A stretch of DNA of 64,000 nucleotides, taken from contig BIMP01000001.1 of the NCBI GenBank assembly GCA_007996965.1, positions 868,001 through 932,000 of the forward strand, in the 5' to 3' direction. This document shows, in pieces, positions 19,766-31,670 of the stretch (its first letter is position 1; the number at the start of each line of letters is the position of its first letter). This stretch comes from a cyanobiont of Ornithocercus magnificus. Its GTDB lineage: Bacteria > Cyanobacteriota > Cyanobacteriia > PCC-6307 > Cyanobiaceae. The position numbers were made by a program, and so were the translations under genes. The notes beneath the pieces are model-generated. The model saw only the letters and a program-made list of their open reading frames with translations, made no database searches and was not told the DNA's origin.

Positions 19766-20674
19766 ATGCAAGCAAGCCCCTTGAGCTCTGCGCTGCAGCG
19801 TGCCTTTACTTCTGGAACATCCACAATCACCGCTGAGGTAATGCCGCCACGAGGTGGAGATCCTGCGCGAACTCTCGCTATGGCTAGTGGACTTAGGGGC
19901 TGGGTACATGCCGTCAATGTCACTGATGGCAGCCGTGCTGTGATGCGTATGTGCAGCCTAGCTGTCTGCCGCTTACTACTGGACATTGGTATCGAGCCTG
20001 TACTTCAGCTTGCCTGCCGCGATCGCAACCGTATAGCTCTGCAGGCTGATCTTCTTGGTGCCCATGCACTTGGGATACGTAATCTACTTTGTCTCACTGG
20101 CGACCCTGTTCAAGCAGGTGACCAGCTCAAGGCCCGTGCAGTGCACGATTACGAGTCTGTCAGGCTGCTTGAACAGGTGAGTGCCTTCAACCGTGGTGAG
20201 GACCCAGTCAATAATTGCCTAGCGGAGGGTTCAACAGCATTATTTGCTGGCGCTGCAGCTGACCCGAACAACCGCAACCTAAGTAGTCTCCATCGCAGAC
20301 TTGAACGTAAGCGCAACGCGGGAGCTCGCTTCCTTCAGACACAGATGGTGATGGATCCAGCCATTCTTGAACATTTCCAGACAAAATTGGCAGGCCCGCT
20401 TGAACTTCCTGTGCTAGCTGGGGTGTTCTTGCTTAAGTCAGCAAGAAATGCTCGCTTCATTAACCAGATGGTTCCCGGAGCCTGTGTTCCCGAGTCCCTT
20501 ATCACGCGCCTCGAAAATTCTTCTCACCCCTCATATGAAGGTATTACTATTGCTGCCGAGCAAGTGCGACGATACCGTGATATTTGTGCGGGGGTGCATG
20601 TAATGGCTGTGCGAGCTGAGGATAAAATTCCAGAGATTTTGGACCGGGCTGGAGTTAGTCCTGTACTGCTGTAA
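19766..20674 (+). CDS. metF: 5,10-methylenetetrahydrofolate reductase
   Basis: MetF reduces methylene-THF to methyl-THF with a flavin, supplying methionine synthesis. The 302-residue TIM-barrel protein has the N-terminal ITAEVMPPRGGDP with the catalytic Glu, VNVTDGSRAVMR, and the LCLTGDP loop. The length fits the family. Its 3' end overlaps the convergent sugar nucleotidyltransferase by 20 bp. Confidence 0.92.
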   Translation: MQASPLSSALQRAFTSGTSTITAEVMPPRGGDPARTLAMASGLRGWVHAVNVTDGSRAVMRMCSLAVCRLLLDIGIEPVLQLACRDRNRIALQADLLGAHALGIRNLLCLTGDPVQAGDQLKARAVHDYESVRLLEQVSAFNRGEDPVNNCLAEGSTALFAGAAADPNNRNLSSLHRRLERKRNAGARFLQTQMVMDPAILEHFQTKLAGPLELPVLAGVFLLKSARNARFINQMVPGACVPESLITRLENSSHPSYEGITIAAEQVRRYRDICAGVHVMAVRAEDKIPEILDRAGVSPVLL

Positions 20675-21833
20675 AGTTTGTTCCTAGAAGTTCAGCTATC
20701 GCCTTCTGCTGGGGTGAAGGTTTGACTAAATCCTGCCGTCTTGCATCGGTAATTAGCCAATCGAGAGCTGCTTCTTGCAAGTCAAAGTGGTTACCGTCAC
20801 GTCCGACGCAGTAGCGGCCAAATACTAGCTTTTCTACTAGTTGAACACCAGGACCAATACGTGAGTAATCGAAAATAATTGAGTTGTCAATCGCAGAACC
20901 CTCGCAGATATAGCAGCTAGGGCCGATCATCGCAGGCCCGATGATTGAGGTACCATCTTCGATCTTGGTCATGCCCCCTACATAAACAGGTCCTTCCGCG
21001 TGGATGCGATCCCAGTTGGCAGCGACATTGAGACCTGTGTATATGCCTGGGCGTACTTGCTTGCCAGGAATCGCAACTTGCCGCACCTCTCCCAGAAGAA
21101 CACGACGGATTGCTTGCCAGTAGTCAGGCACTTTACCTATGTCAACCCATTCAAAATCCATTGGCAGGGCATAGAATGGTGCTCTAGCTTCAACAAGCTT
21201 TGGGAAGAGATCAGAACCGATATCAAATGATACGCCGGAAGGAATATGGTCGAAGATTTCTGGCTCAAAGATATAGATGCCAGTATTAATTCTGTTACTG
21301 AGAGCATCTGTGACGTTTGGCTTCTCTTGAAAGGCTTTGACGTGGTCTTCACCATCAGTTACGACAACTCCGTAACTGCTTACCTGGTCTATTGATACTT
21401 GTTTAGTAACCAGGCTTGCCAGAGCACCTTTCTTTCGATGTCTTCGGACCGCTTCAGAAAGATCTAGATCAATTAGGGCATCTCCACAAAGCACAATAAA
21501 TGTGTCATCGAAGAAACTCTGGAAATCCTGGATTTTTTTCAGGCCACCAGCAGAACCAAGAGCTTCACCAATCAACTCTCCATCCTCAATCCGCCCCTCA
21601 AAGCTGTAAGCAATTTCGACGCCGAAACGCTGGCCATCCCTAAAATAGTTTTCAATTTCTTCAGCAAGGTGAGAGACGTTAACCATCACCTCGACAAAGC
21701 CATGCTCCTTGAGTAGCTCGAGGAGAAACTCCATCACGGGCTTCTGCAAGATCGGAATCATCGGCTTAGGGATCACATGTGTGATCGGCCGGATACGCGT
21801 TCCTTTGCCGGCCGCCAGGATCATCGCCTTCAT
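20655..21833 (-). CDS. NDP-sugar pyrophosphorylase (mannose-1-phosphate guanylyltransferase-like)
   Basis: The 392-residue protein begins MKAMILAAGKGTRIRP, the nucleotide-binding signature, with KPMIPILQKPVMEFLLELL, a metal-binding CGDALIDLDL, and EWVDIGKVPDYW. The C-terminal third is a left-handed beta-helix-type region of hexapeptide repeats (VYVGGMTKIEDGTSIIGPAMIG and on). It makes an activated sugar for surface polysaccharide; GDP-mannose is the common assignment, but glucose-1-phosphate thymidylyl or uridylyl transfer cannot be excluded. An in-frame ATG lies nine codons upstream (21860). No glycan cluster is adjacent. Confidence 0.82.
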   Translation of the reverse strand: MKAMILAAGKGTRIRPITHVIPKPMIPILQKPVMEFLLELLKEHGFVEVMVNVSHLAEEIENYFRDGQRFGVEIAYSFEGRIEDGELIGEALGSAGGLKKIQDFQSFFDDTFIVLCGDALIDLDLSEAVRRHRKKGALASLVTKQVSIDQVSSYGVVVTDGEDHVKAFQEKPNVTDALSNRINTGIYIFEPEIFDHIPSGVSFDIGSDLFPKLVEARAPFYALPMDFEWVDIGKVPDYWQAIRRVLLGEVRQVAIPGKQVRPGIYTGLNVAANWDRIHAEGPVYVGGMTKIEDGTSIIGPAMIGPSCYICEGSAIDNSIIFDYSRIGPGVQLVEKLVFGRYCVGRDGNHFDLQEAALDWLITDARRQDLVKPSPQQKAIAELLGTNFTAVQD

Positions 21834-22380
21834 TGGCGTTGTCAACTTCAGGTCGGACAAGTCAGTTAGATCTTAGCTCATGGTAGCAATCTCTGCCACA
21901 GCCGGCGCTGCAACTGGCCACAGCATCCTTGATGAACGGAGGCTACTAACAAATATTGATGGTGGCAAGCGTCTAAGACATTCCGCTTGCCTTGGAATGA
22001 GAGAAAAAGCAACATCCAGAACGCACTGACTTAACCTAGTGGCAAAATACCTACCTGCTACTATCAAAAGCCACCTGAGTTTTTGAGGTCAGCTCTGCCA
22101 CTTAGCTTTGGACCTGACTAGTTATCTCATCGCAGCTAAGTGGCTGCACTATGCTTGCCTTCAAGCCTTTAAGTGTGATTTGCTTTTGCTGTGGGTTTTA
22201 GTTACTCAACTAGCTTTTCAAGCTATTGATTATTATAACACCGTGACTAATTTTTGCACAAAATGCAGCTAATCTTACTGTTTTTAAACACACCGGGCTG
22301 GCTGGCTTGACTAAGGCTTGCGAAGCTTGGTTCAAGCGCAGTGTCTATTTTATGTACCTCCATCTAAGCAATCTAAACTA
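21834..22380. other. Intergenic region between ndhD and the sugar nucleotidyltransferase
   Basis: About 550 bp without a convincing gene. A 64-codon minus-strand frame (21873-22067) has no recognisable features. The clear structure is an 11-bp perfect inverted repeat, GCCACTTAGCT at 22097-22107 and AGCTAAGTGGC at 22134-22144, with a 26-nt spacer. It lies past the ndhD stop in transcript direction and could be a processing or termination element. Confidence 0.45.
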
Positions 22381-24060
22381 CTATGATTTTACGTTACCGG
22401 TCTTAGCCAATGGCGGTGATATTATAGGAGCATGTAGCACCATAGGTGTCAAAACAAAGTTACGTACTAGTGGTGCTGCTGGGCTTTTTATCGCGGTAAT
22501 ATTTCTAGCAACTAGTTTCTCAATCGAGCTACGGTAACTGTCGGTGACTAAGCGAGGATAAAGTCCAATGCCAATAATTGGTACTAGTAAACAACTGATG
22601 ATGTAAACCTCGCGCGGTTCTGCATCCACTAGGCTGTCACTATTAGCAAGGTAGGTATTCTCGCGGCCAAAAAAGATCTCTCTGAGCATGGATAGTAGGT
22701 AAATGGGCGTTAGGATCACTCCGATTGCTGCAAGACCAGCAATTACAATCCTAAATGGCAGCGTATAGGCCTCACCAGTAGTAAAACCAGTAAATACCAT
22801 AAGTTCAGAGACAAAACCGCTCATGCCTGGTAGTGCAAGTGAGGCGAGTGAGCAGATTGTCCATAGAGCAAACATTGTTCGCATTCGTTGACCTACACCT
22901 CCCATTTCATCAAGTTGAAGGGTGTGTGTGCGGTCATAGGTAGCACCTACAAGGAAAAATAAACTAGCGCCGATCAAACCATGGCTGATCATCTGTAACA
23001 TTGCCCCACTAGTGCCCAAATCGCTAAAGCTACCTATTCCTATTAGAACAAAGCCCATATGACTAATTGAGCTGTAAGCAATCTTGCGCTTGAGATTCCT
23101 CTGAGCAAAAGATGTCAAAGCGGCATAGATGATATTTACAACGCCTAGCACAACAAGTAGCGGTGCAAATTGGGCATGGGCCTCAGGAAGCATCTCAGCA
23201 TTAAAGCGAAGTAGTGCATAACCACCCATCTTGAGCAAAACTCCTGCTAGTAACATATGTACCGGTGCAGTCGCTTCACCGTGAGCATCAGGGAGCCAGG
23301 TATGAAGAGGGATAATTGGTAACTTGACGCCGAATGAGATTAGTAGTCCTGCATAGCACAGTAACTGAAAGCTTCCACTAAAGTTTTGCTGGCTCAAGTA
23401 AGAATATCCGAAATTAGGTTCGCCTGGACTCTGAAAGCCCATTGCTAAAGCTACGATAAGGATGAACAGTGAGCTGCCGGCAGTATACAAAATGAACTTA
23501 GTGGCAGCATACTGGCGCCTTTTACCTCCCCAAATAGCTAGTAACAGATAAACAGGGATAAGCTCTAATTCCCAAGCTAGAAAGAAAAGGAGCATATCTT
23601 GAACAGCAAAGACAGCAATCTGCCCGCCATCCATGGTCAGCATCAGAAAGTAAAACAGACGCGGCTTGAACGATACGGGCCAGGCGGCTAGCACAGCAAG
23701 AGTCGTTATGAAACTAGTTAGTAAGATCAGTGGCATTGACAGTCCGTCAGCCCCAACGGACCAAGCCAGACCAAGCTCTGGGAGCCAGCTCACCTGTTCA
23801 GAAAGCTGCAGACCGCTCAATGAGGGGTCATAACCCTCGAGATAGGCTGCAGCTGTAATCAGGAAGGTAACTAGAGCGATACTGAGCGCATACCAACGCA
23901 GTCGGCGACCATCACCCGAGTCAGGAATAAATGGGATAAGCAGTGAGCTAATGATCGGAAACAGGATTGACAAACTCAGCCAGGGGATCCGCGCCGAAAT
24001 GATTTCCGCAGTGAGAGCCCCTGTTGGGTCAAAGGGTAGACTGACATCAAATTCCAGCAC
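22381..24060 (-). CDS. ndhD: NDH-1 subunit D (membrane, antiporter-like)
   Basis: NdhD is one of the large proton-pumping membrane subunits. The 559-residue protein has about 14 hydrophobic helices with the conserved Glu in [14 protein letters not shown], the lysine helices, and [18 protein letters not shown]. Similarity is to the NdhD1 type paired with NdhF1, used in respiration and cyclic flow rather than CO2 uptake; that subtype call is from context. It lies 80 bp downstream of ndhF in the same operon. Confidence 0.94.
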   Translation of the reverse strand: MLEFDVSLPFDPTGALTAEIISARIPWLSLSILFPIISSLLIPFIPDSGDGRRLRWYALSIALVTFLITAAAYLEGYDPSLSGLQLSEQVSWLPELGLAWSVGADGLSMPLILLTSFITTLAVLAAWPVSFKPRLFYFLMLTMDGGQIAVFAVQDMLLFFLAWELELIPVYLLLAIWGGKRRQYAATKFILYTAGSSLFILIVALAMGFQSPGEPNFGYSYLSQQNFSGSFQLLCYAGLLISFGVKLPIIPLHTWLPDAHGEATAPVHMLLAGVLLKMGGYALLRFNAEMLPEAHAQFAPLLVVLGVVNIIYAALTSFAQRNLKRKIAYSSISHMGFVLIGIGSFSDLGTSGAMLQMISHGLIGASLFFLVGATYDRTHTLQLDEMGGVGQRMRTMFALWTICSLASLALPGMSGFVSELMVFTGFTTGEAYTLPFRIVIAGLAAIGVILTPIYLLSMLREIFFGRENTYLANSDSLVDAEPREVYIISCLLVPIIGIGLYPRLVTDSYRSSIEKLVARNITAIKSPAAPLVRNFVLTPMVLHAPIISPPLAKTGNVKS

Positions 24061-24140
24061 GGACAGGTTTTCCCATCTCTAAGCTGAGTGTAGAAATCCT
24101 CAGCGCCTTGACATCTTTTTGATAGGGGGATGAACACAAC

Positions 24141-26156
24141 TCACAAGGCAACGCCGAAGGCGCCGAACAGAGCAACCAGTCCAATTACGCCGCCAAAGAC
24201 GATCAGGGCATAGAACTGAACACGTCCAGTCTCAAAATACTTAAGACCTTCACCGCTACCGAGAGTTAGCAGACCGGTGAGATTTACCACTCCATCTACG
24301 ATCTTAGCATCGACCTCTAAAACTTCTCTAGCTATCTTACGGCTGCCACGAACAAAGAAGTGTTCGTTAATTGCATCTAGATACCACTTATTAGCAAGAA
24401 AGGAGTTCAATGCTGGCAGCCGTGTGGTGGCAAATTTTGCGAGGTCAAGGCGGTGTAATGCATAAGCTAGTGTTGCAACTATAATACCGAGAATAGAAAT
24501 AGCCACAGAAGCTCCTGCAAGAGTAAGGAACTCAGACCATCTAAAGTGCTCAGTCATTTCTACTGCCTCAGAAGCATCAAGCAATTCTGCAAAACGGCTG
24601 TTCCAGGGTGTTCCTAGTAAGCCAATTAATATTGAAGGCACTGCGAGCACAGCTAGAGGGACCGTCATCGGCCAAGGTGATTCATGCAGAGAAAGCAAAC
24701 TACCTTGGTGAGAATGCTCTTCCTCTCTTGCACAGCCAGCTACAGCCATAAGCTGCTTTTGCAACTCTTTATCTTCTCCACGGAAATTGCCCTCAAAAGT
24801 TAAGAAATAGAGGCGAAACATGTAAAATGCTGTCATGCCGGCAGTTAAAAAACCAACAGCCCATAAGACAGGAAAAGTCTGGAAGGCTCGCCCAAGGATT
24901 TCATCCTTGCTCCAAAAACCTGCCAGTGGTGGGATCCCACTAATGGCAATGCACCCGATTAAAAAAGTTATTGCAGTAACAGGCATCTTGTGGCGGAGAC
25001 CTCCCATCAAACGCATGTCTTGTGCTAAAATTGGTTCATGTCCAACAACTTCTTCCATAGCGTGGATAACAGACCCAGAGCCAAGGAATAGCATTGCCTT
25101 GAAGAAGGCGTGTGTCACTAGATGAAATATGCCTGCTATGGGGGCACCACAACCCATTGCTAACATCATGTACCCTAGTTGAGAAATAGTGCTGTATGCT
25201 AGTCCTTTCTTTAGGTCCATCTGAGTTAGCGCGATTGATGCCCCAAGGAAGCAAGTAATCGTGCCGATAACAGCAATTACTGAACCTATGACTGCAAACT
25301 GACTGTAGAGAGGCTCTAGCCGCGCAACGAGAAAGACACCTGCTGCAACCATCGTAGCAGCGTGAATTAGTGCTGAAATGGGAGTAGGTCCTTCCATCGC
25401 ATCTGGCAACCAGACATGGAGCGGGAACTGGGCTGACTTTGCCATCGGCCCCATGAATACCAATAAACATAAAGTAAGTGCTGCCCACTGTGGTACATTG
25501 CCTTTGTCTATAGAGATAGCTAGACCATCAGCAATATTCTGGAAATCAAAGCTACCAGTGGCCCAGAACAAGCCCAAGATGCCTAAAAGCAGACCAAAGT
25601 CTCCAACTCGATTCACCACAAATGCTTTCTGGGCAGCATGAGCTGCCCCATCACGGTCATACCAAAAGCCCACTAATAGGTAAGAGCACATCCCTACAAG
25701 TTCCCAAAACACATAGGTCTCAAGCAAGTTTGGACTAATTACAAGGCCCAGCATCGAGCTGCTAAATAGGGCTAGGTAAGTAAAGAAACGCACATAGCCA
25801 CGGTCATGAGCCATGTAGCCGTGCGAATAAATCATCACCAGGAAAGTGATGAAGGTGACTAGCGTTAGCATCACTGCCGCAAGCGGATCTATCATGTAAC
25901 CCATTGGCAGACTAAAGTTGCCAGCGCTTGCCCAAATGAACAGATGCTCCGCCGGCGGTGCACCACTGATTTGTTGGCTAAGAATAATTATGCTGATTAC
26001 GAAAGCAGCTCCAATCAAGCTGATCAATAACACAGCCACCGGCTTGCGTAGGCGGTTAATCGTGCGGTTAAAACCGATGAGCGATAGTCCCGTCAAGAGT
26101 GCCCCGACAAGGGGTAGAACTGGGATCAACCAGGCAAAATCAGTAGCCGAATGCAT
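24141..26156 (-). CDS. ndhF: NDH-1 subunit F (membrane, antiporter-like)
   Basis: NdhF is the distal pumping subunit carrying the long lateral helix. The 671-residue protein has many hydrophobic helices, FWELVGMCSYLLVGFWYDR, SAQFPLHVWLPDAMEGPTPISALIHAATMVAAG (shown in part), and a C-terminal amphipathic region. The length and the adjoining ndhD fit NdhF1. Upstream by 34 bp on the same strand is the NnrU-like gene, giving the order nnrU-like, ndhF, ndhD. Confidence 0.95.
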   Translation of the reverse strand: MHSATDFAWLIPVLPLVGALLTGLSLIGFNRTINRLRKPVAVLLISLIGAAFVISIIILSQQISGAPPAEHLFIWASAGNFSLPMGYMIDPLAAVMLTLVTFITFLVMIYSHGYMAHDRGYVRFFTYLALFSSSMLGLVISPNLLETYVFWELVGMCSYLLVGFWYDRDGAAHAAQKAFVVNRVGDFGLLLGILGLFWATGSFDFQNIADGLAISIDKGNVPQWAALTLCLLVFMGPMAKSAQFPLHVWLPDAMEGPTPISALIHAATMVAAGVFLVARLEPLYSQFAVIGSVIAVIGTITCFLGASIALTQMDLKKGLAYSTISQLGYMMLAMGCGAPIAGIFHLVTHAFFKAMLFLGSGSVIHAMEEVVGHEPILAQDMRLMGGLRHKMPVTAITFLIGCIAISGIPPLAGFWSKDEILGRAFQTFPVLWAVGFLTAGMTAFYMFRLYFLTFEGNFRGEDKELQKQLMAVAGCAREEEHSHQGSLLSLHESPWPMTVPLAVLAVPSILIGLLGTPWNSRFAELLDASEAVEMTEHFRWSEFLTLAGASVAISILGIIVATLAYALHRLDLAKFATTRLPALNSFLANKWYLDAINEHFFVRGSRKIAREVLEVDAKIVDGVVNLTGLLTLGSGEGLKYFETGRVQFYALIVFGGVIGLVALFGAFGVAL

Positions 26157-26190
26157 CCCTGGTCAAACATGCTGTGATGAGTGTAGGCAG

Positions 26191-26973
26191 TTAGTTGAGC
26201 AATCCCTCTAGTGGGCTTTGCAGAAAGGCAAGGGAGACTACTGAAATATAGCGATGGGCCCACCAGAAAATGCCTACTGCGACTACTATGCCTAATTGGG
26301 CTGGCTTAACAAACTCCTGCCACACAAGTTGCTGCCGTCCGTCCAAGATTGCTAGGAACGGCACAACGGACGTGCTACGCCGAAGCTCCTCAAAAGAATT
26401 GCCAAATCGTTCTTGGAGTCGCCGATCACCATGCCAAACCCCGAACAGGTGGTGGCCTATAAGTCCTATGCAGGTAACAAGCATAAAACTGCTGCCAATC
26501 CAAAGAGCGTGGGCAAGACACCAGAGGATCTGGCCGATTGCCTGTGGGTGACGACTAATTCGAATTATGCCCGTTTCATAGAGACGGACTCGTGGCTGTA
26601 GAACAGCTGGTATCTCCAATAGATTATATGTAGCTGGGTATAGGAAGAGAAAGCTGATTGCGGTTAAGGCCCACACACCTGGAACTACACCGGGGAATCC
26701 CTGAAGATTCCAAACACGATAGCCATCGTAGCGGTGGGCTAGAAAGTAGCCGATAATGGTGGTTGTTGCTAGCAAGCTCAGCCCAGCAAAGAGAAGACGC
26801 CAGATGCGTGCTCCTACTATGCGCTCTGCATGTTGCCGCAGAGCAGCGCCGCCACTATGCAGCACAGCAAAACCAATCAACAGCAGCAGCATTACCAAAC
26901 TGCTGTGGTGAAGGCCATCTGGGTTAAGGAAAGCCGGTGATTCGGTCATGACCTGGGGAACGGAGGCTGTCAA
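26191..26973 (-). CDS. NnrU-family membrane protein, candidate 15-cis-zeta-carotene isomerase
   Basis: The 260-residue protein has about six hydrophobic helices and the NnrU core: a histidine near HSGGAALRQHAE, then TGIIRISRHPQAIGQILWCLAHALW and GHHLFGVWHGDRRL, which supply conserved histidines suited to haem binding. Plant Z-ISO, which isomerises the 15-cis bond of zeta-carotene, belongs to this family. Phytoene desaturase and phytoene synthase lie 2-5 kb away and zeta-carotene desaturase at 63 kb, so a carotenoid role is plausible but inferred. It heads the ndhF-ndhD operon and is divergent from rbcR. Confidence 0.72.
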   Translation of the reverse strand: MTASVPQVMTESPAFLNPDGLHHSSLVMLLLLIGFAVLHSGGAALRQHAERIVGARIWRLLFAGLSLLATTTIIGYFLAHRYDGYRVWNLQGFPGVVPGVWALTAISFLFLYPATYNLLEIPAVLQPRVRLYETGIIRISRHPQAIGQILWCLAHALWIGSSFMLVTCIGLIGHHLFGVWHGDRRLQERFGNSFEELRRSTSVVPFLAILDGRQQLVWQEFVKPAQLGIVVAVGIFWWAHRYISVVSLAFLQSPLEGLLN

Positions 26974-27044
26974 TTCTTGCTGTCGGGCGTCTGTATGTCA
27001 CTTAAGGTTGTTGGGAGTGTCTACGGATCAGCGGGTCTCCACCG

Positions 27045-28028
27045 ATGGCTGATCTGCCTTTCACACTCGATCAGCTGCGCATCCTTCGAGCCATCGTCAG
27101 TGAAGGGAGCTTTAAGAAGGCTGCCGATAGCCTGTATGTCACTCAGCCAGCAGTCAGTCTTCAGATCCAGAATCTAGAAAAGCAGCTCGAAGTGTCCCTA
27201 TTCGACAGGGGCGGTCGCAAGGCACAACTAACTGAAGCTGGGCAATTACTCCTGAGTCACTGCGACCGTATCCTCAGCCAATGCAATGAGGCTTGCCGGG
27301 CTCTCGAGGATTTACACAATCTTAAAGGAGGCTCTTTAGTAGTTGGAGCAAGCCAGACGACTGGCACCTACCTAATGCCTCGGATGATTGGTTTGTTCCG
27401 TCAGAAATATCCTGACGTTGCAGTTCAGCTACAGGTTCACAGCACTCGCAGAACAGGCTGGAGCGTTGCGAATGGCCAAATTGACCTAGCGATTATCGGA
27501 GGTGAGCTACCGCCGGAACTGAATGATTTGCTAAATGTCGTACCCTATGCAAGTGATGAACTAGCCCTTGTACTCCCGGTAAAGCATCCTCTTTCCAAGT
27601 TACTCGGACTTACTAAGGAGGATCTGTACCGCTTAGGGTTTATCTGCCTCGATGCCCAGTCGACCACTCGTAAGATGGTAGACCAGCTTTTGGCCCGCTC
27701 AGGCCTTGAGGTACAACGCCTCCGCTTAGAGATGGAGCTCAATTCGCTTGAGGCTATTAAGAACGCTGTGCAGGCTGGTCTTGGTGCAGCTTTCCTGCCA
27801 GTGGTTTCAATTGAGCGTGAGTTAGCCGCTGGAACTATCCACCGACCAATGGTTGCTGATCTCCAAGTGCGCCGCCAGCTTAAGCTAATCTCACATCCTG
27901 CTAGGTACTGCTCCCGAGCTGCCGAAGCATTCCGAAGAGATGTACTGCCAGTGTTTGCTAGCCCTGACAGTCCTCTGAAGCAGAATAAGATTGAACCCAG
28001 TAAACATGAATCAGTAGCAGAGCTATAA
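27045..28028 (+). CDS. rbcR: LysR-type regulator of carbon fixation (RbcR-like)
   Basis: The 327-residue protein has an N-terminal LysR helix-turn-helix ([22 protein letters not shown], core shown as [20 protein letters not shown]) and a periplasmic-binding-like effector domain starting near residue 95 ([21 protein letters not shown]). This is the RbcR/Ycf30 branch, related to CmpR and NdhR, which senses carbon metabolites. It is divergent from the NnrU-like/ndhF/ndhD operon with 71 bp between starts, a common arrangement for regulation of the neighbour by LysR proteins. The exact branch was judged by eye. Confidence 0.85.
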   Translation: MADLPFTLDQLRILRAIVSEGSFKKAADSLYVTQPAVSLQIQNLEKQLEVSLFDRGGRKAQLTEAGQLLLSHCDRILSQCNEACRALEDLHNLKGGSLVVGASQTTGTYLMPRMIGLFRQKYPDVAVQLQVHSTRRTGWSVANGQIDLAIIGGELPPELNDLLNVVPYASDELALVLPVKHPLSKLLGLTKEDLYRLGFICLDAQSTTRKMVDQLLARSGLEVQRLRLEMELNSLEAIKNAVQAGLGAAFLPVVSIERELAAGTIHRPMVADLQVRRQLKLISHPARYCSRAAEAFRRDVLPVFASPDSPLKQNKIEPSKHESVAEL

Positions 28029-28043
28029 ACCTTTCTAAGGTTC

Positions 28044-28661
28044 CTAGAATTGGCTGGCCTCAGGGGTCATACCCAGAGAATCATCAGCTATGCCACGGAT
28101 TATAAACTTGTTTTCACTGATATCTGTCTGATAGACACAGCGGACTACGGGCTTGTCGCGGATTGAGCCTATGTATGCAAAGGTGTTCATTCTCTGCTTG
28201 CACTCACGTTCCTGGGCTGCAGTAATTGCTCCTTCCTTGCGCAGGACTGTCCAATTCTCACGGCGGATTACGCAACCAGGCTGTAGCTTGGGTTGTGTGA
28301 CAAAGCTACTGGATGGATTCATCGTAGTATACATTTCTACGTCCACTACAAAAGCGCTAGCACCCCACTGCCGACAGAACTCAGGATCTGGCACAGCCAT
28401 GTCGAGCTGCTGTGAGCTTGCAATGTTGCCTTGGTTTCCCTGAGTTGTGCTGGTGACGGCACTGCCGATCCCGACTCCTACGACCAACACACCCGCGAGT
28501 ACCGCTATGGTAGAAGTATTGAATTTTAAGTCGACACCGTTAGAGTCCCCAGCAGAGCCACTGTATCTGTAGCGTGCCTGCTCAGGTAGAGAACGCTGGT
28601 CATAAAAATCACGTTCGTATGGGCCCTGCTGAGACCACCGGTCATACCGAGAACGGCTCAC
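28044..28661 (-). CDS. DUF3172 membrane-anchored protein
   Basis: The 205-residue protein has an arginine- and tyrosine-rich start, one hydrophobic segment at about residues 50-70 ([19 protein letters not shown]), and a conserved soluble domain with three cysteines ([35 protein letters not shown]). This is the DUF3172 family of cyanobacteria and plastids; the function is not established. It overlaps the ndhM stop by 4 bp, so it is translationally coupled to an NDH-1 subunit, which may hint at a thylakoid role. Confidence 0.75.
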   Translation of the reverse strand: MSRSRYDRWSQQGPYERDFYDQRSLPEQARYRYSGSAGDSNGVDLKFNTSTIAVLAGVLVVGVGIGSAVTSTTQGNQGNIASSQQLDMAVPDPEFCRQWGASAFVVDVEMYTTMNPSSSFVTQPKLQPGCVIRRENWTVLRKEGAITAAQERECKQRMNTFAYIGSIRDKPVVRCVYQTDISENKFIIRGIADDSLGMTPEASQF

Positions 28662-29005
28662 AGCAGTCCTGGAGTTCTGGGTAGACCCATGGAGTAGTTT
28701 AGAACTCGACAGTTTGGGTTATAGCTTAATTCACCAGCTTGGAGCATCTGGCGAATAAGACCCTCAATCTCTGTCCCGATCTGGCGGAGACTATAGTCAC
28801 TAAGACTACAGCCAGCAGCTCCTGCAACAAGCTCGCGGAAATAACTATGGACCTTACCAATGGCTTCCTGAGTCCACAGGAACTCATTATCTGGATCTAG
28901 GTCCATAGTTAGCTTGTCATCAGAAGATATGAGAGTGCCATCATGCATGAACGCTGTAAACAGGCGTACGTGGCGGGTTGTGCATTTTAGCAGGGTATTG
29001 GCCAT
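28658..29005 (-). CDS. ndhM: NDH-1 subunit M
   Basis: NdhM is a peripheral subunit specific to oxygenic phototrophs. The 115-residue protein reads [18 protein letters not shown], then [18 protein letters not shown] and a C-terminal [16 protein letters not shown], as expected. An upstream in-frame start at 29017 would add four residues. It is the first gene of an ndhM-DUF3172 pair and is divergent from crtP with 100 bp between starts. Confidence 0.92.
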   Translation of the reverse strand: MANTLLKCTTRHVRLFTAFMHDGTLISSDDKLTMDLDPDNEFLWTQEAIGKVHSYFRELVAGAAGCSLSDYSLRQIGTEIEGLIRQMLQAGELSYNPNCRVLNYSMGLPRTPGLL

Positions 29006-29066
29006 GACAGTAGGCACTGCGCGGGTGCATCAATTTACCTAGATTCTAAGAAGCAGCGCCAGCTGA

Positions 29067-30527
<1,461 letters not shown>

Positions 30528-30669
30528 AGATAACAATCTCTTGAGATATGCTGAAAGTGGATGTTAGTACTTTTCAAGATCAATTTGTGAAGAGTTATAC
30601 TGCCAAATGCTTCACTGTTTATCAAACTGTTCAAACACCTGTAGAAAGTGTATGTATGCTGCAAATGTC

Positions 30670-30675
30670 AGGAGG
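30670..30675 (+). promoter_or_regulatory. Strong Shine-Dalgarno site of crtB
   Basis: AGGAGG lies ten bases before the crtB ATG at 30686. Strong ribosome-binding sites are rare among the genes in this window, so this one both fixes the start and suggests efficient initiation. Confidence 0.75.
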
Positions 30676-30685
30676 CTGATTAATA

Positions 30686-31630
30686 ATGGACTCCACAGAT
30701 TATCGACCTTTCCTAGCAGGCAATCGGACTAAGTGTACTCTATCTCTAGAAGAGGCCTATGAGGGCTGTCGTCGCGAGACAGCTAAGTGGGCCAAGACTT
30801 TTTATCTTGGCACACTACTGCTACCGCCTGAAAAACGTCGTGCTATCTGGGCAATCTACGTCTGGTGTCGCCGTACTGATGAGATTATGGATAGCCCTGA
30901 AGCATTGCAAAAGCCCTATCAGGATCTTGTACATCAGTTAGACCTCTGGGAGAAAAAGACGCGCGCTCTTTTTCAAGGAGTAGTGCAAAGTCCTCTCGAT
31001 CTGGTAATGTCCGATACGATCCAGAAGTTCTCCCAACCACTTCAGCCTCACTTAGACATGATCGACGGTATGAGGATGGATCTTAATTACTGTAGGTACA
31101 GACATTTTTCAGACTTGCAACTTTACTGTTATCGCGTGGCAGGGACTGTTGGCCTAATGTCACAGAATATTATGGGACTAGATCACAGTTATACATCAGC
31201 CCCCTGGAGTTTGAGGGCTGACACATCAGAAGCTGCCATTGCACTAGGGATTGCTAATCAACTGACCAATATCTTGAGAGATGTTGGCGAAGACCGTTAT
31301 CGTGGAAGAATATATCTCCCCTTAGAAGATCTAGAGCGCTTTGATTATACGGAGAGCCAGCTTATGGCCGGAGAGCTAAATGACAATTGGATTGCATTAA
31401 TGCGCTTTCAAATTGCAAGAGCTCGGTCTTGGTTCCAGCATTCTGAAGATGGGATTCGTTACCTATCACCTGATGCACGATGGCCTATCTGGACTTCTTT
31501 GCGGCTATACCGTAGTATTCTCTGCGCTATTGAGTTCAATGGCTATGACGTTTTTAGCCGGCGAGCTTTTGTATCGCGCTTCAGAAAACTGATTGATTTA
31601 CCATTTTCATTTCTTCTCGCTCAACTATAA
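30686..31630 (+). CDS. crtB: Phytoene synthase
   Basis: CrtB joins two geranylgeranyl diphosphates to phytoene. The 314-residue protein has both aspartate-rich motifs: RRTDEIMD at residues 63-69 and NQLTNILRDVGEDRYRGRIY near residue 195. The length fits the family. A strong AGGAGG site precedes the ATG. It forms a unit with crtP, and its 3' end faces the convergent hydrolase gene 40 bp away. Confidence 0.95.
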   Translation: MDSTDYRPFLAGNRTKCTLSLEEAYEGCRRETAKWAKTFYLGTLLLPPEKRRAIWAIYVWCRRTDEIMDSPEALQKPYQDLVHQLDLWEKKTRALFQGVVQSPLDLVMSDTIQKFSQPLQPHLDMIDGMRMDLNYCRYRHFSDLQLYCYRVAGTVGLMSQNIMGLDHSYTSAPWSLRADTSEAAIALGIANQLTNILRDVGEDRYRGRIYLPLEDLERFDYTESQLMAGELNDNWIALMRFQIARARSWFQHSEDGIRYLSPDARWPIWTSLRLYRSILCAIEFNGYDVFSRRAFVSRFRKLIDLPFSFLLAQL

Positions 31631-31670
31631 GAAGCTCTTGCCTCAAGGGCACAAGTGACTCGTTTTAATG

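Noticed and set aside
21873-22067. 64-codon minus-strand frame upstream of the sugar nucleotidyltransferase
   Set aside because: No hydrophobic pattern, motif or conserved-looking segment; it may be a chance frame.
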